A DNA stretch of 64,000 nucleotides, taken from NCBI RefSeq assembly GCF_019443425.1, contig NZ_CP080382.1, positions 1,550,001 through 1,614,000 of the forward strand. The letters are read 5' to 3'. This DNA comes from Arthrobacter sp. PAMC25284. GTDB lineage: Bacteria > Actinomycetota > Actinomycetes > Actinomycetales > Micrococcaceae. Position numbers and translations under genes: made by a program. The notes under the pieces are model-generated. The model did no database searches. It had not been told where the DNA came from and saw nothing but the letters and a program-made list of their open reading frames with translations. This document shows positions 36,831 to 46,426 of this stretch, one piece after another (position 1 is the first letter of the stretch; every line of letters begins with the position of its first letter).

Positions 36831-38150
36831 TTACTGTCCGCCGGTGGCGCCGAGGTCCACCTCGCGCAGTTCCTGCTGGCGTTCCAGCCACGGTCCGGCT
36901 GCGTAGCCGATCACGACGCCGATCCCCACCTCCGCGGCCACAAAAAGCGCCGTCCGGAGCGGATCCGGACCTATCTCGGTAAGTCGTCCGATCCCGGCCG
37001 AGCCGCTGGCTGTCCAGGCCAGCGCAGCGGCGAAGAGGCCGGTGAAGCTGCCAATCACCACGCCCAGGACCAGGGTCGAGGCCGCGGCCGTGAAGGACCG
37101 CGCACGGATCTTGATGGAGAGCCACTCATCGAAGTGGTTTTCGCCGGCGCGCAGGAACCACCAGCCGGCCAGGGCCCCGGCGAGCGCCGGAACAACAAGC
37201 GCCACGAATCCAAAGTCGAGCGGACCCGACGGAACTGCCGCGAGAACGGGGATGGACGGCAGCGGTCCGACGGCGGTCCCCAGCGGTCCGGCCTGGGAGC
37301 CGACGCCGAGCGCGAAGCCGGAGCCTGACGTCCAGGCCAGGGCGAACACCGCGAGGTTGGGGAGGAAGCCCAGCTGGGCGATCGTGAGGACGGCCCCGCC
37401 CGTGGCCCCGGCGTCGAGTCCTTCATAGACTGCGATCACGAGGTTCCAGTGGATCACCAGGTCCACCGCCAGAAGCGCGGCCGACGCCGCCAGGGTTGCC
37501 ATCAAGGCCACCAGCGCGGCGGTGATCGCGGAGCCGAGGTAGGAACCGGCCCAGCGGAAGTTCTGGCCTGTGCGGGACACCCAGGCGACGGCGTCGACGC
37601 CGATCAGCCGGCTCCAGGAGCCCGTCTCGCGGCGGGCGCCGATCACCATGCCGAGCGAAACCGGGATCAGCGGCAGAAACGCGGCGGTCCAGAGCCCCAC
37701 GCCGACCTCGGGCACACGGCAGACGAAGCCGGTGGTCAGGCCGAAGCAGGCATAGATGAGCCATGAGCCCAGCAGCGCCTGCCAGAGCTGGTCGGTGTAG
37801 GAAGCGCGCGCCAGGCGTCGACCAGCCCGCCAGGCGAGCAGGAACGGGATGAGAGTCAGAGCGAGCGGGGTGAGCGATAGAGTGCCCGATTCCGGGAGCG
37901 CGGCAGGTCCGGCGCCCACGGTTTCCAGCAATAACGGGACGCCGTGGATCAGGAGCCAGGCCTGGCCGGCCAGACGGGCCAGGGCGTCGGGGCGGCTGTC
38001 CTGGAATCCGGCGGTTGCCCACACCGCGACGATAGGGGCTATCACTATCAGTGCGGAGATGATGGCGGCCTGGGCGGACTCGAGGGCCCCCTGCAGCCAC
38101 AGGGGCATGGGGAGGCCCCGTTCTCCGGTCTGGTCAGCTCGCAGTTTCAT
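36831..38150 (-). CDS. Polytopic membrane protein (DUF6350-like)
   Basis: About 439 residues with roughly ten membrane helices. The family is found upstream of purN-purH in many Actinobacteria, so I match it to DUF6350 from memory and context. Start MKLRADQTGERG at 38150 is chosen because GGAAG lies just upstream; an in-frame ATG six codons earlier is also possible. The stop is 4 bp from the convergent neighbour's stop. Function unknown. Confidence 0.75.
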   Translation of the reverse strand: MKLRADQTGERGLPMPLWLQGALESAQAAIISALIVIAPIVAVWATAGFQDSRPDALARLAGQAWLLIHGVPLLLETVGAGPAALPESGTLSLTPLALTLIPFLLAWRAGRRLARASYTDQLWQALLGSWLIYACFGLTTGFVCRVPEVGVGLWTAAFLPLIPVSLGMVIGARRETGSWSRLIGVDAVAWVSRTGQNFRWAGSYLGSAITAALVALMATLAASAALLAVDLVIHWNLVIAVYEGLDAGATGGAVLTIAQLGFLPNLAVFALAWTSGSGFALGVGSQAGPLGTAVGPLPSIPVLAAVPSGPLDFGFVALVVPALAGALAGWWFLRAGENHFDEWLSIKIRARSFTAAASTLVLGVVIGSFTGLFAAALAWTASGSAGIGRLTEIGPDPLRTALFVAAEVGIGVVIGYAAGPWLERQQELREVDLGATGGQ

Positions 38151-38301
38151 CGTCTTCCATGGTGCCATGTGCCGGGCAACGGTCCGGATCCGACAGGCTG
38201 ATTCGCTGGATCGTTGTGATCAGGGCCCTTCGGCCCCGGAGCTTTTCCCGCAGGTCCGCCGTAAAATTGGAGTGTCCGCAATCAGTGGTTTGGAGGCAGA
38301 A

Positions 38302-38769
38302 ATGACTACCGCATCTCCTCATGCACATGGCGTTCACTTCGGACGGACGGATGTTCAGAACGTCGGCATGGGTGTAGGTATCGTCCTTATAGTCGTGGGC
38401 GTCCTGGGATTCATTCCCGGCATTACCACGCAGTACAGCTCCCTAGCGTTCTTCGGGCCCGCGTCAACGGCCATGTTCCTGGGCCTGTTCCAGGTGTCCA
38501 TGCTGCTCAACATTGTGCAGTTGGCCATCGGAGCCACCGGCTGGACCATGTCCCGCAACGCAATGGGCGCCCGGAACTTCCTGATGGGCTTCGGTCTGCT
38601 GTACATCGTCCTCAGCGTCTACGGGCTCATGGTGGGCGTGGGGTCGGCGGCTAATTTTCTGTCGCTGAACGCCACGGGTGCATGGGCTCTTCTGGCACTG
38701 GGCGTTGCAATGATTGGCGCCGGCTGGCTGCTTGCACGGCATCTGGCCGATGACGCAAAAACCCGGTAA
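38302..38769 (+). CDS. DUF4383-type small membrane protein
   Basis: A 155-residue protein with four predicted helices, starting MTTASPHAHGVHFGRTDVQN, with GGAGG six to ten bases before the ATG. The pattern (GIVLIVVGVLGFIPGITT, LLNIVQLAIGATGW, ATGAWALLALGVAMIGAGWL) is that of the DUF4383 family as I recall it. Its role is unknown; such genes are often general-stress induced in Actinobacteria. Confidence 0.75.
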   Translation: MTTASPHAHGVHFGRTDVQNVGMGVGIVLIVVGVLGFIPGITTQYSSLAFFGPASTAMFLGLFQVSMLLNIVQLAIGATGWTMSRNAMGARNFLMGFGLLYIVLSVYGLMVGVGSAANFLSLNATGAWALLALGVAMIGAGWLLARHLADDAKTR

Positions 38770-39016
38770 GCAACCACCGGGACGTAGGGAGTCGCGAATG
38801 AGTACCGTTTCTTAGCAATCCGAAAATTCGAACTACCGGCTGGTGCAGTGGTCTGCGGAAACGCGGCGGCTGCGCCAGCTTTTCTGCGTGCTGTCCGGGC
38901 CTGGATCGGGAGGATTTCGGAGCCCTGGGCAACGCGCTGGACGTGGCGCACCCCAGCGCACCCCACGACCCAAAACCCGATTCCTGTGAATATTTTTACT
39001 TTAATGAACAGAATCA
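38770..39016. other. Gene-free stretch before the XRE-cupin regulator
   Basis: Lower-GC patches alternate with GC-rich sequence. A five-codon ATG frame near 38799 goes nowhere and no protein family shows in either strand. It may be decayed sequence at the left border of the catabolic cluster. Confidence 0.4.
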
Positions 39017-39056
39017 TTGACTCGCTAAAAATCTTCACTATAGTTATGTGAGTCAA
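39017..39056 (+). promoter_or_regulatory. Promoter and palindromic operator of the XRE-cupin regulator
   Basis: TTGACT (39017-39022), 16 bases, TATAGT (39039-39044) is a good sigma-70-type promoter. The inverted repeat TTGACTC...GAGTCAA (39017-39023 and 39050-39056) frames it, so a regulator bound there would cover both hexamers. Autoregulation is likely. Confidence 0.7.
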
Positions 39057-39078
39057 GTCACCCAGTGAAGGACAGTCA

Positions 39079-39687
39079 ATGATCACCGAGAGCGCAACGG
39101 GCACCGCCTCCCCCGCAACGAGCGCCCTGCTTGCCACCGTCGGCAACAAGGTGCGGTCCATGCGCAAGGAAAAGGGCATGACGCTCGCCAACCTGTCGGA
39201 GATCACGGGCCTCAGCCCGGCAATCGTCAGCCAGATTGAACGCGGCCTGGCGAATCCGTCCTTCACCACCCTGGCGCAACTGGCCCACGGCCTGGACATA
39301 CCGGTCGGGAAATTCTTCATCGGCCAGGCCGAAACCAGATCCCCCGTGGTCCGCAAAACCGAGCGGCGCAACCTCAAAGGCGTTACCCGGGAATCCGTTG
39401 GCGAAGCAGTGCACGAATTGCTCACCCCCGGCCTTAACGGTGGCATTGAAGCCCAGTGGATCATGACGCCGCCGGGTCACGACACCAGCTCCAATCCCTT
39501 TAGCCACAGCGGCGAGGAGTTCTGCTACATCGTCTCAGGCAAAAAGGACGTCTACCTTGACGGCGTCTGCCACAGCTTGAGCGAAGGCGATTCGATCACC
39601 TATTCCTCGGAGATCCCGCACTGGTACAAGAACAGCTACGAAGAGGTATGCGTAGCAATCTGGGTCAACGCACCTCACGCGTGGTAA
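39079..39687 (+). CDS. XRE-family regulator with C-terminal cupin domain
   Basis: A 202-residue regulator. The helix-turn-helix is at about residues 22-76 (VRSMRKEKGMTLANLSEITG then LSPAIVSQIERGLANPSFTT). A small-ligand cupin barrel follows (FSHSGEEFCYIVSGKKDVYL, SLSEGDSITYSSEIPHWYKN), with His and Glu positions typical of metal-binding cupins. Such proteins (PuuR/SutR type) usually sense the pathway substrate. GAAGGA precedes the ATG. It is the first gene of the 39079-48233 cluster and probably controls it. Confidence 0.9.
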   Translation: MITESATGTASPATSALLATVGNKVRSMRKEKGMTLANLSEITGLSPAIVSQIERGLANPSFTTLAQLAHGLDIPVGKFFIGQAETRSPVVRKTERRNLKGVTRESVGEAVHELLTPGLNGGIEAQWIMTPPGHDTSSNPFSHSGEEFCYIVSGKKDVYLDGVCHSLSEGDSITYSSEIPHWYKNSYEEVCVAIWVNAPHAW

Positions 39688-39860
39688 ACGCACCATCCCG
39701 CAGCGGTCCTTACCGTTTTTCCACGCTGTCGCAGCCTGAACCTGCCCGCTGACAGACCGTGCCACGTTCGCAGCCACCGTCCCCCAACCCCGGACGGCGA
39801 TGCGTCATACCCTCATCCGCCCTCCCCCAACGAGCAGGGCGCAAGCGTAAGGAAAATTCC

Positions 39861-41156
39861 ATGCTTGACACCGTCGTCGAGTCACCAAAAGCTTCCCGCC
39901 AATTCACGCCCGAAGTCCGCAAAGGCCTACTCGGTCTGGGCCTGGGCAACGCCCTCGAATGGTACGACTGGATGGTCTTCGGCCTCCTGTCCGCATTCAT
40001 CGGCCCGAACTTTTTTCCCAGCACGGATCCGCTGTCCGCGACCCTGAACACACTGGCGGTCTTCGCCGTCGGATTCGCGTTCCGCCCCCTCGGCGGCGTG
40101 CTGCTCGGCACCCTCGCGGACCGGATCGGCCGCCGCCGCGTGATGCTGATGTCCATCATGCTGATGGCCGGCACGACCCTCGTCATCGCCGTTACCCCGA
40201 GCTACGCCGAGATCGGCGCCTGGGCGGGCATCATTCTGGTCACCTGCAGGGTCCTGCAGGGTATTTCCACCGGCATCGAAGCCCCGCTCTCCACCTCCCA
40301 TGCCGTAGAGCTCGTCCCGGACGGCCGTGAAGGCTACGTCGCCGGCATCATGTCCTTCTACGTCAACATCGGCATCCTGCTGGCTTCCCTCGTCAGCTTT
40401 CTTTGCAGCCTGACCCTAGGCGGCGCAGTGATGTCCGATTGGGGCTGGCGGGTACCGTTCTTCATCGGCGCCGCCTTCGGCTTCGTCGTCCTCTACCTCC
40501 GCCGGGCCCTGCCGGAGACCATGAAACCGGAAGAACTGGCGGGCAATACCCCCGCCGCCGTCTGGACCGGGGTCCGCAAGCACTGGCTCTCAGTCCTGGC
40601 CATCATCTTCGTCGTCGGCGCCGCCCAGGCGTACAACTACGCCTGGAACGTCGGACTGCCCAGCGCCGCCCGCGGCAACTTCAAGGAAGACCCCACCTCC
40701 GTCTTCGCCGTGACCACGATGCTGGGCATCATCCTGGTGGTCGGCAGCTGGATCATCGGCAAGCTCGCCGACGGCAAGTCCATGTCCCGCTGGTTCCTCA
40801 TCACCCGCATCCTGGCTATCCCGTCAGTATTTCTCATGCTGATGTATGTCCAGCCCGGCATCGGCGGCTTCGCCGCGGTCCTGCTCGGCGGCTCCCTCGT
40901 CCTGGTTCTGAACATGACCCTCTACAACGTGGTCAGCACCTCCCTGATGCCCAAGGCATGCCGGGGCACCGGCGTCGCGCTCGGCTACGGAATCGGTGTC
41001 GCACTCTTCGGCGGCACGGCCTCCTACCTGCTCGTGTGGCTCCAATCGATGCAGCTCAACTGGGTGTTCCCGGTCTACGTCGCCGTCCTGTCCATCCTCA
41101 GCATCATCTTCTACCTGGCCGCCCGCCGCGCCAACGGCCTCTTCGTCGGAAAGTAA
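39861..41156 (+). CDS. MHS-family MFS symporter
   Basis: A 431-residue transporter of the metabolite:H+ symporter family (ProP/ShiA/KgtP group). The first helix has GLGLGNALEWYDWMVFGLLS, the MHS hallmark, and motif A is GTLADRIGRRRVML. RVLQGISTGIEAPLSTSHAV is helix 4. It carries organic acids, betaines or aromatic acids in relatives. As first structural gene of the cluster it probably imports the unknown substrate. AAGGAAA precedes the ATG. Confidence 0.92.
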   Translation: MLDTVVESPKASRQFTPEVRKGLLGLGLGNALEWYDWMVFGLLSAFIGPNFFPSTDPLSATLNTLAVFAVGFAFRPLGGVLLGTLADRIGRRRVMLMSIMLMAGTTLVIAVTPSYAEIGAWAGIILVTCRVLQGISTGIEAPLSTSHAVELVPDGREGYVAGIMSFYVNIGILLASLVSFLCSLTLGGAVMSDWGWRVPFFIGAAFGFVVLYLRRALPETMKPEELAGNTPAAVWTGVRKHWLSVLAIIFVVGAAQAYNYAWNVGLPSAARGNFKEDPTSVFAVTTMLGIILVVGSWIIGKLADGKSMSRWFLITRILAIPSVFLMLMYVQPGIGGFAAVLLGGSLVLVLNMTLYNVVSTSLMPKACRGTGVALGYGIGVALFGGTASYLLVWLQSMQLNWVFPVYVAVLSILSIIFYLAARRANGLFVGK

Positions 41157-41164
41157 GGATCCCC

Positions 41165-42539
41165 ATGAACACCATGACGTCACTCGAACTCGCCACCACC
41201 ACCCAGGACCTCACGGCTCCGGTCATCTCCCGCTCCAACGTCCTCGTGGTCGGCGGCGGCCCCCGCCGGCGTCGCGGCCGCCGTCACCGCCGCCCGCTCC
41301 GGCGCCTCCGTGACGCTGCTGGAACGTTACTCCTCCCTCGGCGGTCTCGCCTCCGGCGGCATGGTCCTGGTCCTCGATGACATGATCAACGGCCAGGAAA
41401 TCACCGTCACCGGCATCGTCTCTGAATACGTCGAACGCCTGCAGAAGCTGGGCCTGGCGATCGTCCCGCCCGCCGATGACCGCAAGGCTTCCGAGGAACT
41501 GTGGAACAAGTGGGGCCGCTACGGCACCTTCGACTTCCATACCCACGTCAATCCCAAGCCCATCTGCTACGCCGCAGCCTTCGACCCGGACGGCTGGAAG
41601 CGGATCTCCAACGACCTCGTCCGCGAAGCGGGCGTCAACCTGCGCCTGCACTCATGGTTCTCCCGTCCGATCGTGGATAACGGCGTCATCAAGGGCGTTA
41701 TCTGCGAGACCAAGTCCGGGCCGCAGGCCTTTATGGCCGACGTCGTCATCGACACCACGGGCGACATCGACGTTGCGTCCCGTGCCGGCGCCAGCCATAT
41801 CAAGGACAGCTACCTCACAACGCTCGTTTTCCGCCTCGGCAACGTCGACACCGACGCCGCCGAAGCCTTCGAGCAGGCCAACCCGAAGGAAGCCCGCGCC
41901 ATCAACCGCACCATCAAGCGTCTGCTCGGGGGCGCCTGGGAGCTGTGGTGGCTCAAGACCCCCATCGACGGTGTGGTCTGGTGCAACGCCCCGCACATGA
42001 CCGGCTACGACGGCGTGGACCCGGCGGACATGACCGCCGCCGAGTTCGCCGCCCGGGACAAGATCACCGAGGCCGTCGACTTCGTCCGGGCCAACCTGCC
42101 AGGCTTCGAGAACTGCTACATGCTCGACGTCGCGTCCCAGATGGGCGTCCGGCAGACCCGCCTGCTCGACGGCGAGTACGTGATGACCAAGGACGACGTC
42201 ACGTCCCGCCGGCACTTCACCGACACGGTCGCCCGCGGACGCGACTACTACTACCCGTACCGTTCGCTGCTGCCCAAGGAAGTGGATCAGCTCCTCGTGG
42301 CCGGCCGCCACTACTCGGCCACCCCCGAGGCCCAGAAGATGTCCCGCGAGATCCCGCCCTGCATGGCCATGGGCCAGGCCGTCGGCGTCGCCGCCGCGCT
42401 CGCCGTGGAACAGGGAATCAACGTCCGCGACGTCTCCGCCATCGAAATTCAGCAGGGCATGCGCCGGCACGGCGCTGACCCGGGCGACGTCCCGTCGTCG
42501 AACGCCACCCTCGACCTCGACGCGGTGGTCGGGGCATGA
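41165..42539 (+). CDS. FAD-dependent oxidoreductase (FAD_oxidored type), apparent frameshift
   Basis: From the ATG at 41165 (AAGGA upstream) the protein reads to NVLVVGGGP. The frame then breaks at the CCCCC run 41260-41264, and removing one C continues AGVAAAVTAARSGASVTLLE into the rest. The joined FAD-binding GxGxxG motif is standard. Later landmarks are DVVIDTTGDIDVASRAGA, GVRQTRLLDGEYVM and PPCMAMGQAVGVAAALA, as in PF12831-like proteins. About 457 residues after correction. Probably a dehydrogenase acting early in the pathway; electrons might pass to the ferredoxin encoded downstream (inference). The stop overlaps the next start by 4 bp. Confidence 0.85.
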
Positions 42540-43789
42540 GCACCGTGGTCGACGAACTACTGGAGAGCACGACGGCGGTCCCCGCCGCCGCCACTGAACC
42601 CGCCCGCACCCCGCTTCCCCTCGAAGGCATCAAAATCGTTGACTTCACCCAGGTTTTTATGGGCCCGTCGTGCACCCAGCTGCTCGGTGATTACGGCGCG
42701 GACATCATCAAGGTGGAACGCCCGGGCACCGGGGACATCTCCCGCAACTCCTTCCCGGACAAGGACGGCCAAGACAACCCGATCTTCCTGTCCATCAACC
42801 GGAACAAGCGCAGCATCTCTGTGGACACCCGCACCGAGGAAGGCCGCGAGGTGCTTCGCCGGCTGCTGGCCGACGCGGACGTGGTGGTCAGTAACTTCCG
42901 CTCCGGCGTGATGGAGCGGATGGGCTTCGGCTACGAGGACCTCGCAGCGGAAAACCCGGGCATCATCTGGGCCTCCGGCACGGGCTTCGGCCCGGCGGGC
43001 CCCTACTCGCATAAAGGCGGCCAGGACGCGATCGCCCAGGCCTACTCGGGCGTGATGTGGCGGCGCGAATCGGACGAGATGAAACCGTCGATCTACCCCA
43101 CCACGCTGTGTGACTACATCACCGGCATGCACCTCATGCAGGGCATTCTGCTGGCGCTGCGTACCCGGGAAACCGCCGGCGTGGGCCAGAAGGTGGAGGT
43201 GACCATGTACGACTCCATGCTGCACCTGCAGATGCAGGAGGCCTGCATGCAGCTCAACCGCGGCTACGAGGTCAATTGGGGTGCCATGCCGCTGAGCGGT
43301 GTCTTCGAAACCACCGACGGCGCCGTGTGCATGGTGGGCGGCTTCACGCCGGATCCGCTGCAGCGCATTTCCGAGGCGCTGGGCCTGGACGAGGACCTGA
43401 CGCTCCGGCCCGAGTTCGCGACCCTGACCGAGCAGTTCAAGAACAAGCCGGCCCTGCAGGCGATCTTCCGCGAGCGCATCGCCGCCAACACCACCGAGTA
43501 CTGGACCACCCGGCTGGAGGACCAGGGCCTGCTGAACGCCCCCGTGCACACACTGGAACAAGCCCTGGCCGATGCACAGACCGCAGTCAACGGCATGATC
43601 GTGGAAGCCGAACACCCGGGTGTGGGCACCGTCAAGATGCTCAACGCCCCGATCCGGCTCTCCGCGACCCCGCCCACCGTGCGGCGCATTGCGCCTCGGC
43701 TCGGCGAGCACAACGTGGAGGTCCTGCTGGAGAACGGCTTCGACGCCGAAACCATCGAACGCCTCCAACAGTTGGGAGTGCTCCGGTGA
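42536..43789 (+). CDS. Class III CoA-transferase (CaiB/BaiF family)
   Basis: A 417-residue CoA-transferase with the N-terminal LEGIKIVDFTQVFMGPSCTQ, DYGADIIKVERPGTGD, NRNKRSISVD, FRSGVMERMGFGYEDL and the VEVTMYDSMLHLQ block holding the catalytic Asp. Such enzymes move CoA from a donor acyl-CoA to a carboxylic acid. In this cluster it would activate the imported acid for the hydratase next door. ATGA coupling to the upstream gene and GTGA coupling to the downstream one show a tight operon. Confidence 0.92.
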   Translation: MSTVVDELLESTTAVPAAATEPARTPLPLEGIKIVDFTQVFMGPSCTQLLGDYGADIIKVERPGTGDISRNSFPDKDGQDNPIFLSINRNKRSISVDTRTEEGREVLRRLLADADVVVSNFRSGVMERMGFGYEDLAAENPGIIWASGTGFGPAGPYSHKGGQDAIAQAYSGVMWRRESDEMKPSIYPTTLCDYITGMHLMQGILLALRTRETAGVGQKVEVTMYDSMLHLQMQEACMQLNRGYEVNWGAMPLSGVFETTDGAVCMVGGFTPDPLQRISEALGLDEDLTLRPEFATLTEQFKNKPALQAIFRERIAANTTEYWTTRLEDQGLLNAPVHTLEQALADAQTAVNGMIVEAEHPGVGTVKMLNAPIRLSATPPTVRRIAPRLGEHNVEVLLENGFDAETIERLQQLGVLR

Positions 43790-44601
43790 CGGCCGTTTCA
43801 GAAGCTGGGATAACCGCCGTGGAAGAGGTCACGCTGACCATCGAGAACCACGTGGCCGCGGTGGTCATCGACCGCCAGCACGTGCTCAACGCCGTCGACG
43901 GCCGCACCCAGGCCCGGCTCAACGAAATCTGGAACCAGTTGGAGGCTGATCCCAGCGTCCGCGCCGTCGTCATCACCGGCGCCGGAACACGGGCGTTCTG
44001 CGTCGGCGCCGACATGTCCGCAACGGCCGTGGACAAGACCGGCCTGCAGTACTGGTCCGGCCTGGACCCGAACGGCTTCGGCGGACTGAGCCTGCGCACC
44101 AGCCTCGACATCCCCGTCATTGCCCGGGTCAACGGCTTCGCACTCGGCGGCGGCATGGAAATGGTGCTCGGCGCTGACATCGTCATAGCAGCGGAGAGCG
44201 CCCGCTTCGGGCTCACGGAGCCACGGGTGGGACGTCTGGCGCTCGACGGCGGCATCCACCAGCTGGTGCGGCGCATCCCCCACACCCAGGCGATGGGCAT
44301 GCTCCTCACCGGCCGGAAGGCAGGCGCGGCGGAGATGCAGGCCATGGGGCTCGTCAACGAGGTGGTCCCCGACGACGGACTCGACGCCGCCGTGCAGCGC
44401 TGGGTGGAGCAAATCCTCGCGTGCGCGCCCACCTCCGTCCAGGCCGTGAAGCAGATGGTCACGAGGACCGGGCATCTCACCGCGGCCGAGGCCCGCGGTC
44501 TCCGGCTTCCGGCCCTTATGGCAGCGCTGGACAGCGAGGACTCCGCCGAAGGGGTCCGTGCTTTCCAGGAAAAGCGTCCGCCAGTATGGCCAGGACGCTA
44601 A
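43786..44601 (+). CDS. Enoyl-CoA hydratase/isomerase family protein
   Basis: A 271-residue crotonase-fold enzyme. The oxyanion-hole segments are AFCVGADMSA and NGFALGGGMEMVLGADIVIA. The second catalytic region reads FGLTEPRVGRLALDGGIHQL, where the usual Glu of GLxPxxGG-type hydratases is replaced by other residues, so hydratase activity is uncertain and an isomerase or lyase is possible. The GTG start overlaps the CoA-transferase stop. It acts on a CoA ester, most likely the one made by the transferase. Confidence 0.88.
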   Translation: MTAVSEAGITAVEEVTLTIENHVAAVVIDRQHVLNAVDGRTQARLNEIWNQLEADPSVRAVVITGAGTRAFCVGADMSATAVDKTGLQYWSGLDPNGFGGLSLRTSLDIPVIARVNGFALGGGMEMVLGADIVIAAESARFGLTEPRVGRLALDGGIHQLVRRIPHTQAMGMLLTGRKAGAAEMQAMGLVNEVVPDDGLDAAVQRWVEQILACAPTSVQAVKQMVTRTGHLTAAEARGLRLPALMAALDSEDSAEGVRAFQEKRPPVWPGR

Positions 44602-44633
44602 CGATGCAGGTCCAACCAACGAAGGAGAATCCA

Positions 44634-45602
44634 ATGCGGGAGTCACTGGCACACGGAGTGTGGGGCGTTGTCGCCACCCCGTTCCAGGGCAGCACGCTGG
44701 ACGTGGACTCGGACAGCCTGGCCGGGCTCGTGAGGTACTACGAATCCATCGGCGCCGCGGGCCTCACGGTTCTGGGTGTCTTCGGCGAGGCCGCGGGACT
44801 TACTCCCGCAGAAAGGACCCTGGTCCTGGAAGTGGCAGTCGAGGAAACGGGTCTTCCCCTTGTGGCTGGCGTGACCTCGCTGTACACCGGCACCGCCATC
44901 GAGGAAATCCGAGCTGCGCAGGCCACCGCCGGCGAGCGCCTGGCGGCTGTTATGGTGCAGGCCAATTCCGCGAACCCTGCCGTGGTGGTCGCCCACCTGC
45001 ACGCCATCCACCAGGCGACCGGCGCCAAGGTAGTGCTGCAGGACTACCCCCTGGCCAGCGGCGTCGGCATCAGCATCGAGTCCCTGATCTCCGTGGTGCA
45101 GGCCTGCCGGTTCGTCATCGCAGTCAAGGCCGAGGCGCCGCCCACGTCCGTGGCGATCGCACGGCTCGCCGAGGCGCTCGAGGTGTCTGTGTTCGGAGGA
45201 CTCGGCGGCCAGGGGCTGCTGGACGAACTCGTGGCCGGGGCAGCCGGAGCCATGACGGGCTTCTCCTACCCGGAAGCGCTCATCGCCACCGTCCGCGCCT
45301 GGCAGACGGACGGCTACGAGGCAGCCCGGGATGCGCTGCTGCCGTACCTGCCGCTGATCAACTTCGAGCAGCAGGTCCGAATCGCGCTGCCCGTCCGCAA
45401 GGAGTGCCTGCGCCAGCGCGGACTCATCGCCGACGCCGGCGTCCGCGCCCCGGGCGCGGCTTTCCCGGAAGTCCTCCGGCCGAGCATGCTCAAGCATCTG
45501 GCAGCGGCCGCCGCGGCTCTGGAGGCGCGTCCGCCCGCGCCGGCCACGGTTCCCACGACAGCGCCGGTGCCGGCGGCACTCACAACCGTAGGAGGTTACT
45601 GA
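44634..45602 (+). CDS. DapA/NAL-family lyase (dihydrodipicolinate synthase-like)
   Basis: A 322-residue TIM-barrel class I aldolase/lyase. GVWGVVATPFQGSTLDVD is the usual start and GVFGEAAGLTPAER replaces the GTTGE loop. The Tyr of VVLQDYP and the Schiff-base Lys of FVIAVKAEAPP are present. An Ala/Pro-rich extension (APATVPTTAPVPAA) at the end is unusual. It lacks the lysine-operon context, so true DapA is unlikely; it more likely cleaves or condenses a 2-oxo acid in this pathway. GAAGGAG precedes the ATG. Confidence 0.85.
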   Translation: MRESLAHGVWGVVATPFQGSTLDVDSDSLAGLVRYYESIGAAGLTVLGVFGEAAGLTPAERTLVLEVAVEETGLPLVAGVTSLYTGTAIEEIRAAQATAGERLAAVMVQANSANPAVVVAHLHAIHQATGAKVVLQDYPLASGVGISIESLISVVQACRFVIAVKAEAPPTSVAIARLAEALEVSVFGGLGGQGLLDELVAGAAGAMTGFSYPEALIATVRAWQTDGYEAARDALLPYLPLINFEQQVRIALPVRKECLRQRGLIADAGVRAPGAAFPEVLRPSMLKHLAAAAAALEARPPAPATVPTTAPVPAALTTVGGY

Positions 45603-46390
45603 TGGATCTCGGAATCAGCGGGAAGACCGCCTTCGTGGCCGCATCCACCGGCGGCCTGGGGCTGGCCATCGCACGCGCCCTCGCCGCTGAAGGGGCGCAC
45701 GTCGCCATCACCGGCCGACGCCACATCCGTGCCAAGGAGATAGTTGCCGAACTGACGGATGCCTACGGGCCGGGCGCCGTCGCCATCGAGGCGGACCTCA
45801 GCACGCCCGACGGTGTGGCAGCCGCCGTCGGACAGACCGTGGCCGAACTCGGCCCCATCGATATCCTGGTACTCAACGGACCGGGTCCCAAACCCGGCGC
45901 CGCGGCGACGCTCAGCACCGACGACATCGCTGCCGCCTTCGAACTCCTGGTCAAACCCCACCACGCGCTCATATCCCAGGTGCTGCCAGGCATGCGGGAA
46001 CGCCGCTGGGGACGGATTCTCGCGGTCGGTTCCAGCGGCGTGGCGGCACCCCTGCCCAATCTGGCCGTCTCCAACACCGGACGCGCAGCCCTGGCCGGCT
46101 ACCTCAAGACCCTTGCCGCCGAAGTTGCGTTGGACTCCGTCACAGCGAACATGCTCCTCCCCGGCCGGATCGCCACGGAACGCGTGGCCGAACTGGACCA
46201 GGCCGCCGCCAAGCGGCGCGGCACCACGGTCGAGGACATCCGGCTGGAATCCCGCAAGACCATCCCCACCCGACGCTACGGCGAACCCGGGGAATTCGGC
46301 GCTGCCGCCGCCTTCCTCTGCAGCGCCCCGGCGTCGTACATCACCGGCGTCGCGCTCAGGTGCGACGGCGGCCTGATCCGCAGCCTCTAA
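45602..46390 (+). CDS. SDR-family protein lacking the YxxxK catalytic pair
   Basis: A 262-residue short-chain dehydrogenase fold. The nucleotide motif is AASTGGLGLAIARAL and the Ser region RILAVGSSGVAAP. Where YxxxK is expected the sequence is SNTGR (in PNLAVSNTGRAALAGYLKTL), so both Tyr and Lys are changed. A similar SNxxR version occurs in some proteobacterial and actinobacterial SDRs as I recall, so it is a subfamily, not damage. The reaction is unknown. The start shares one base with the upstream stop and has GGAGG upstream. Confidence 0.85.
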   Translation: MDLGISGKTAFVAASTGGLGLAIARALAAEGAHVAITGRRHIRAKEIVAELTDAYGPGAVAIEADLSTPDGVAAAVGQTVAELGPIDILVLNGPGPKPGAAATLSTDDIAAAFELLVKPHHALISQVLPGMRERRWGRILAVGSSGVAAPLPNLAVSNTGRAALAGYLKTLAAEVALDSVTANMLLPGRIATERVAELDQAAAKRRGTTVEDIRLESRKTIPTRRYGEPGEFGAAAAFLCSAPASYITGVALRCDGGLIRSL

Positions 46391-46426
46391 CCCGCCCGTT
46401 TCTTCAAAACGACCCGAAGGATCCCC

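Noticed and set aside
44634..45602. True dihydrodipicolinate synthase (dapA)
   Set aside because: The context is catabolic, the GTTGE loop is changed to GVFGE, and no other lysine-biosynthesis gene is near.
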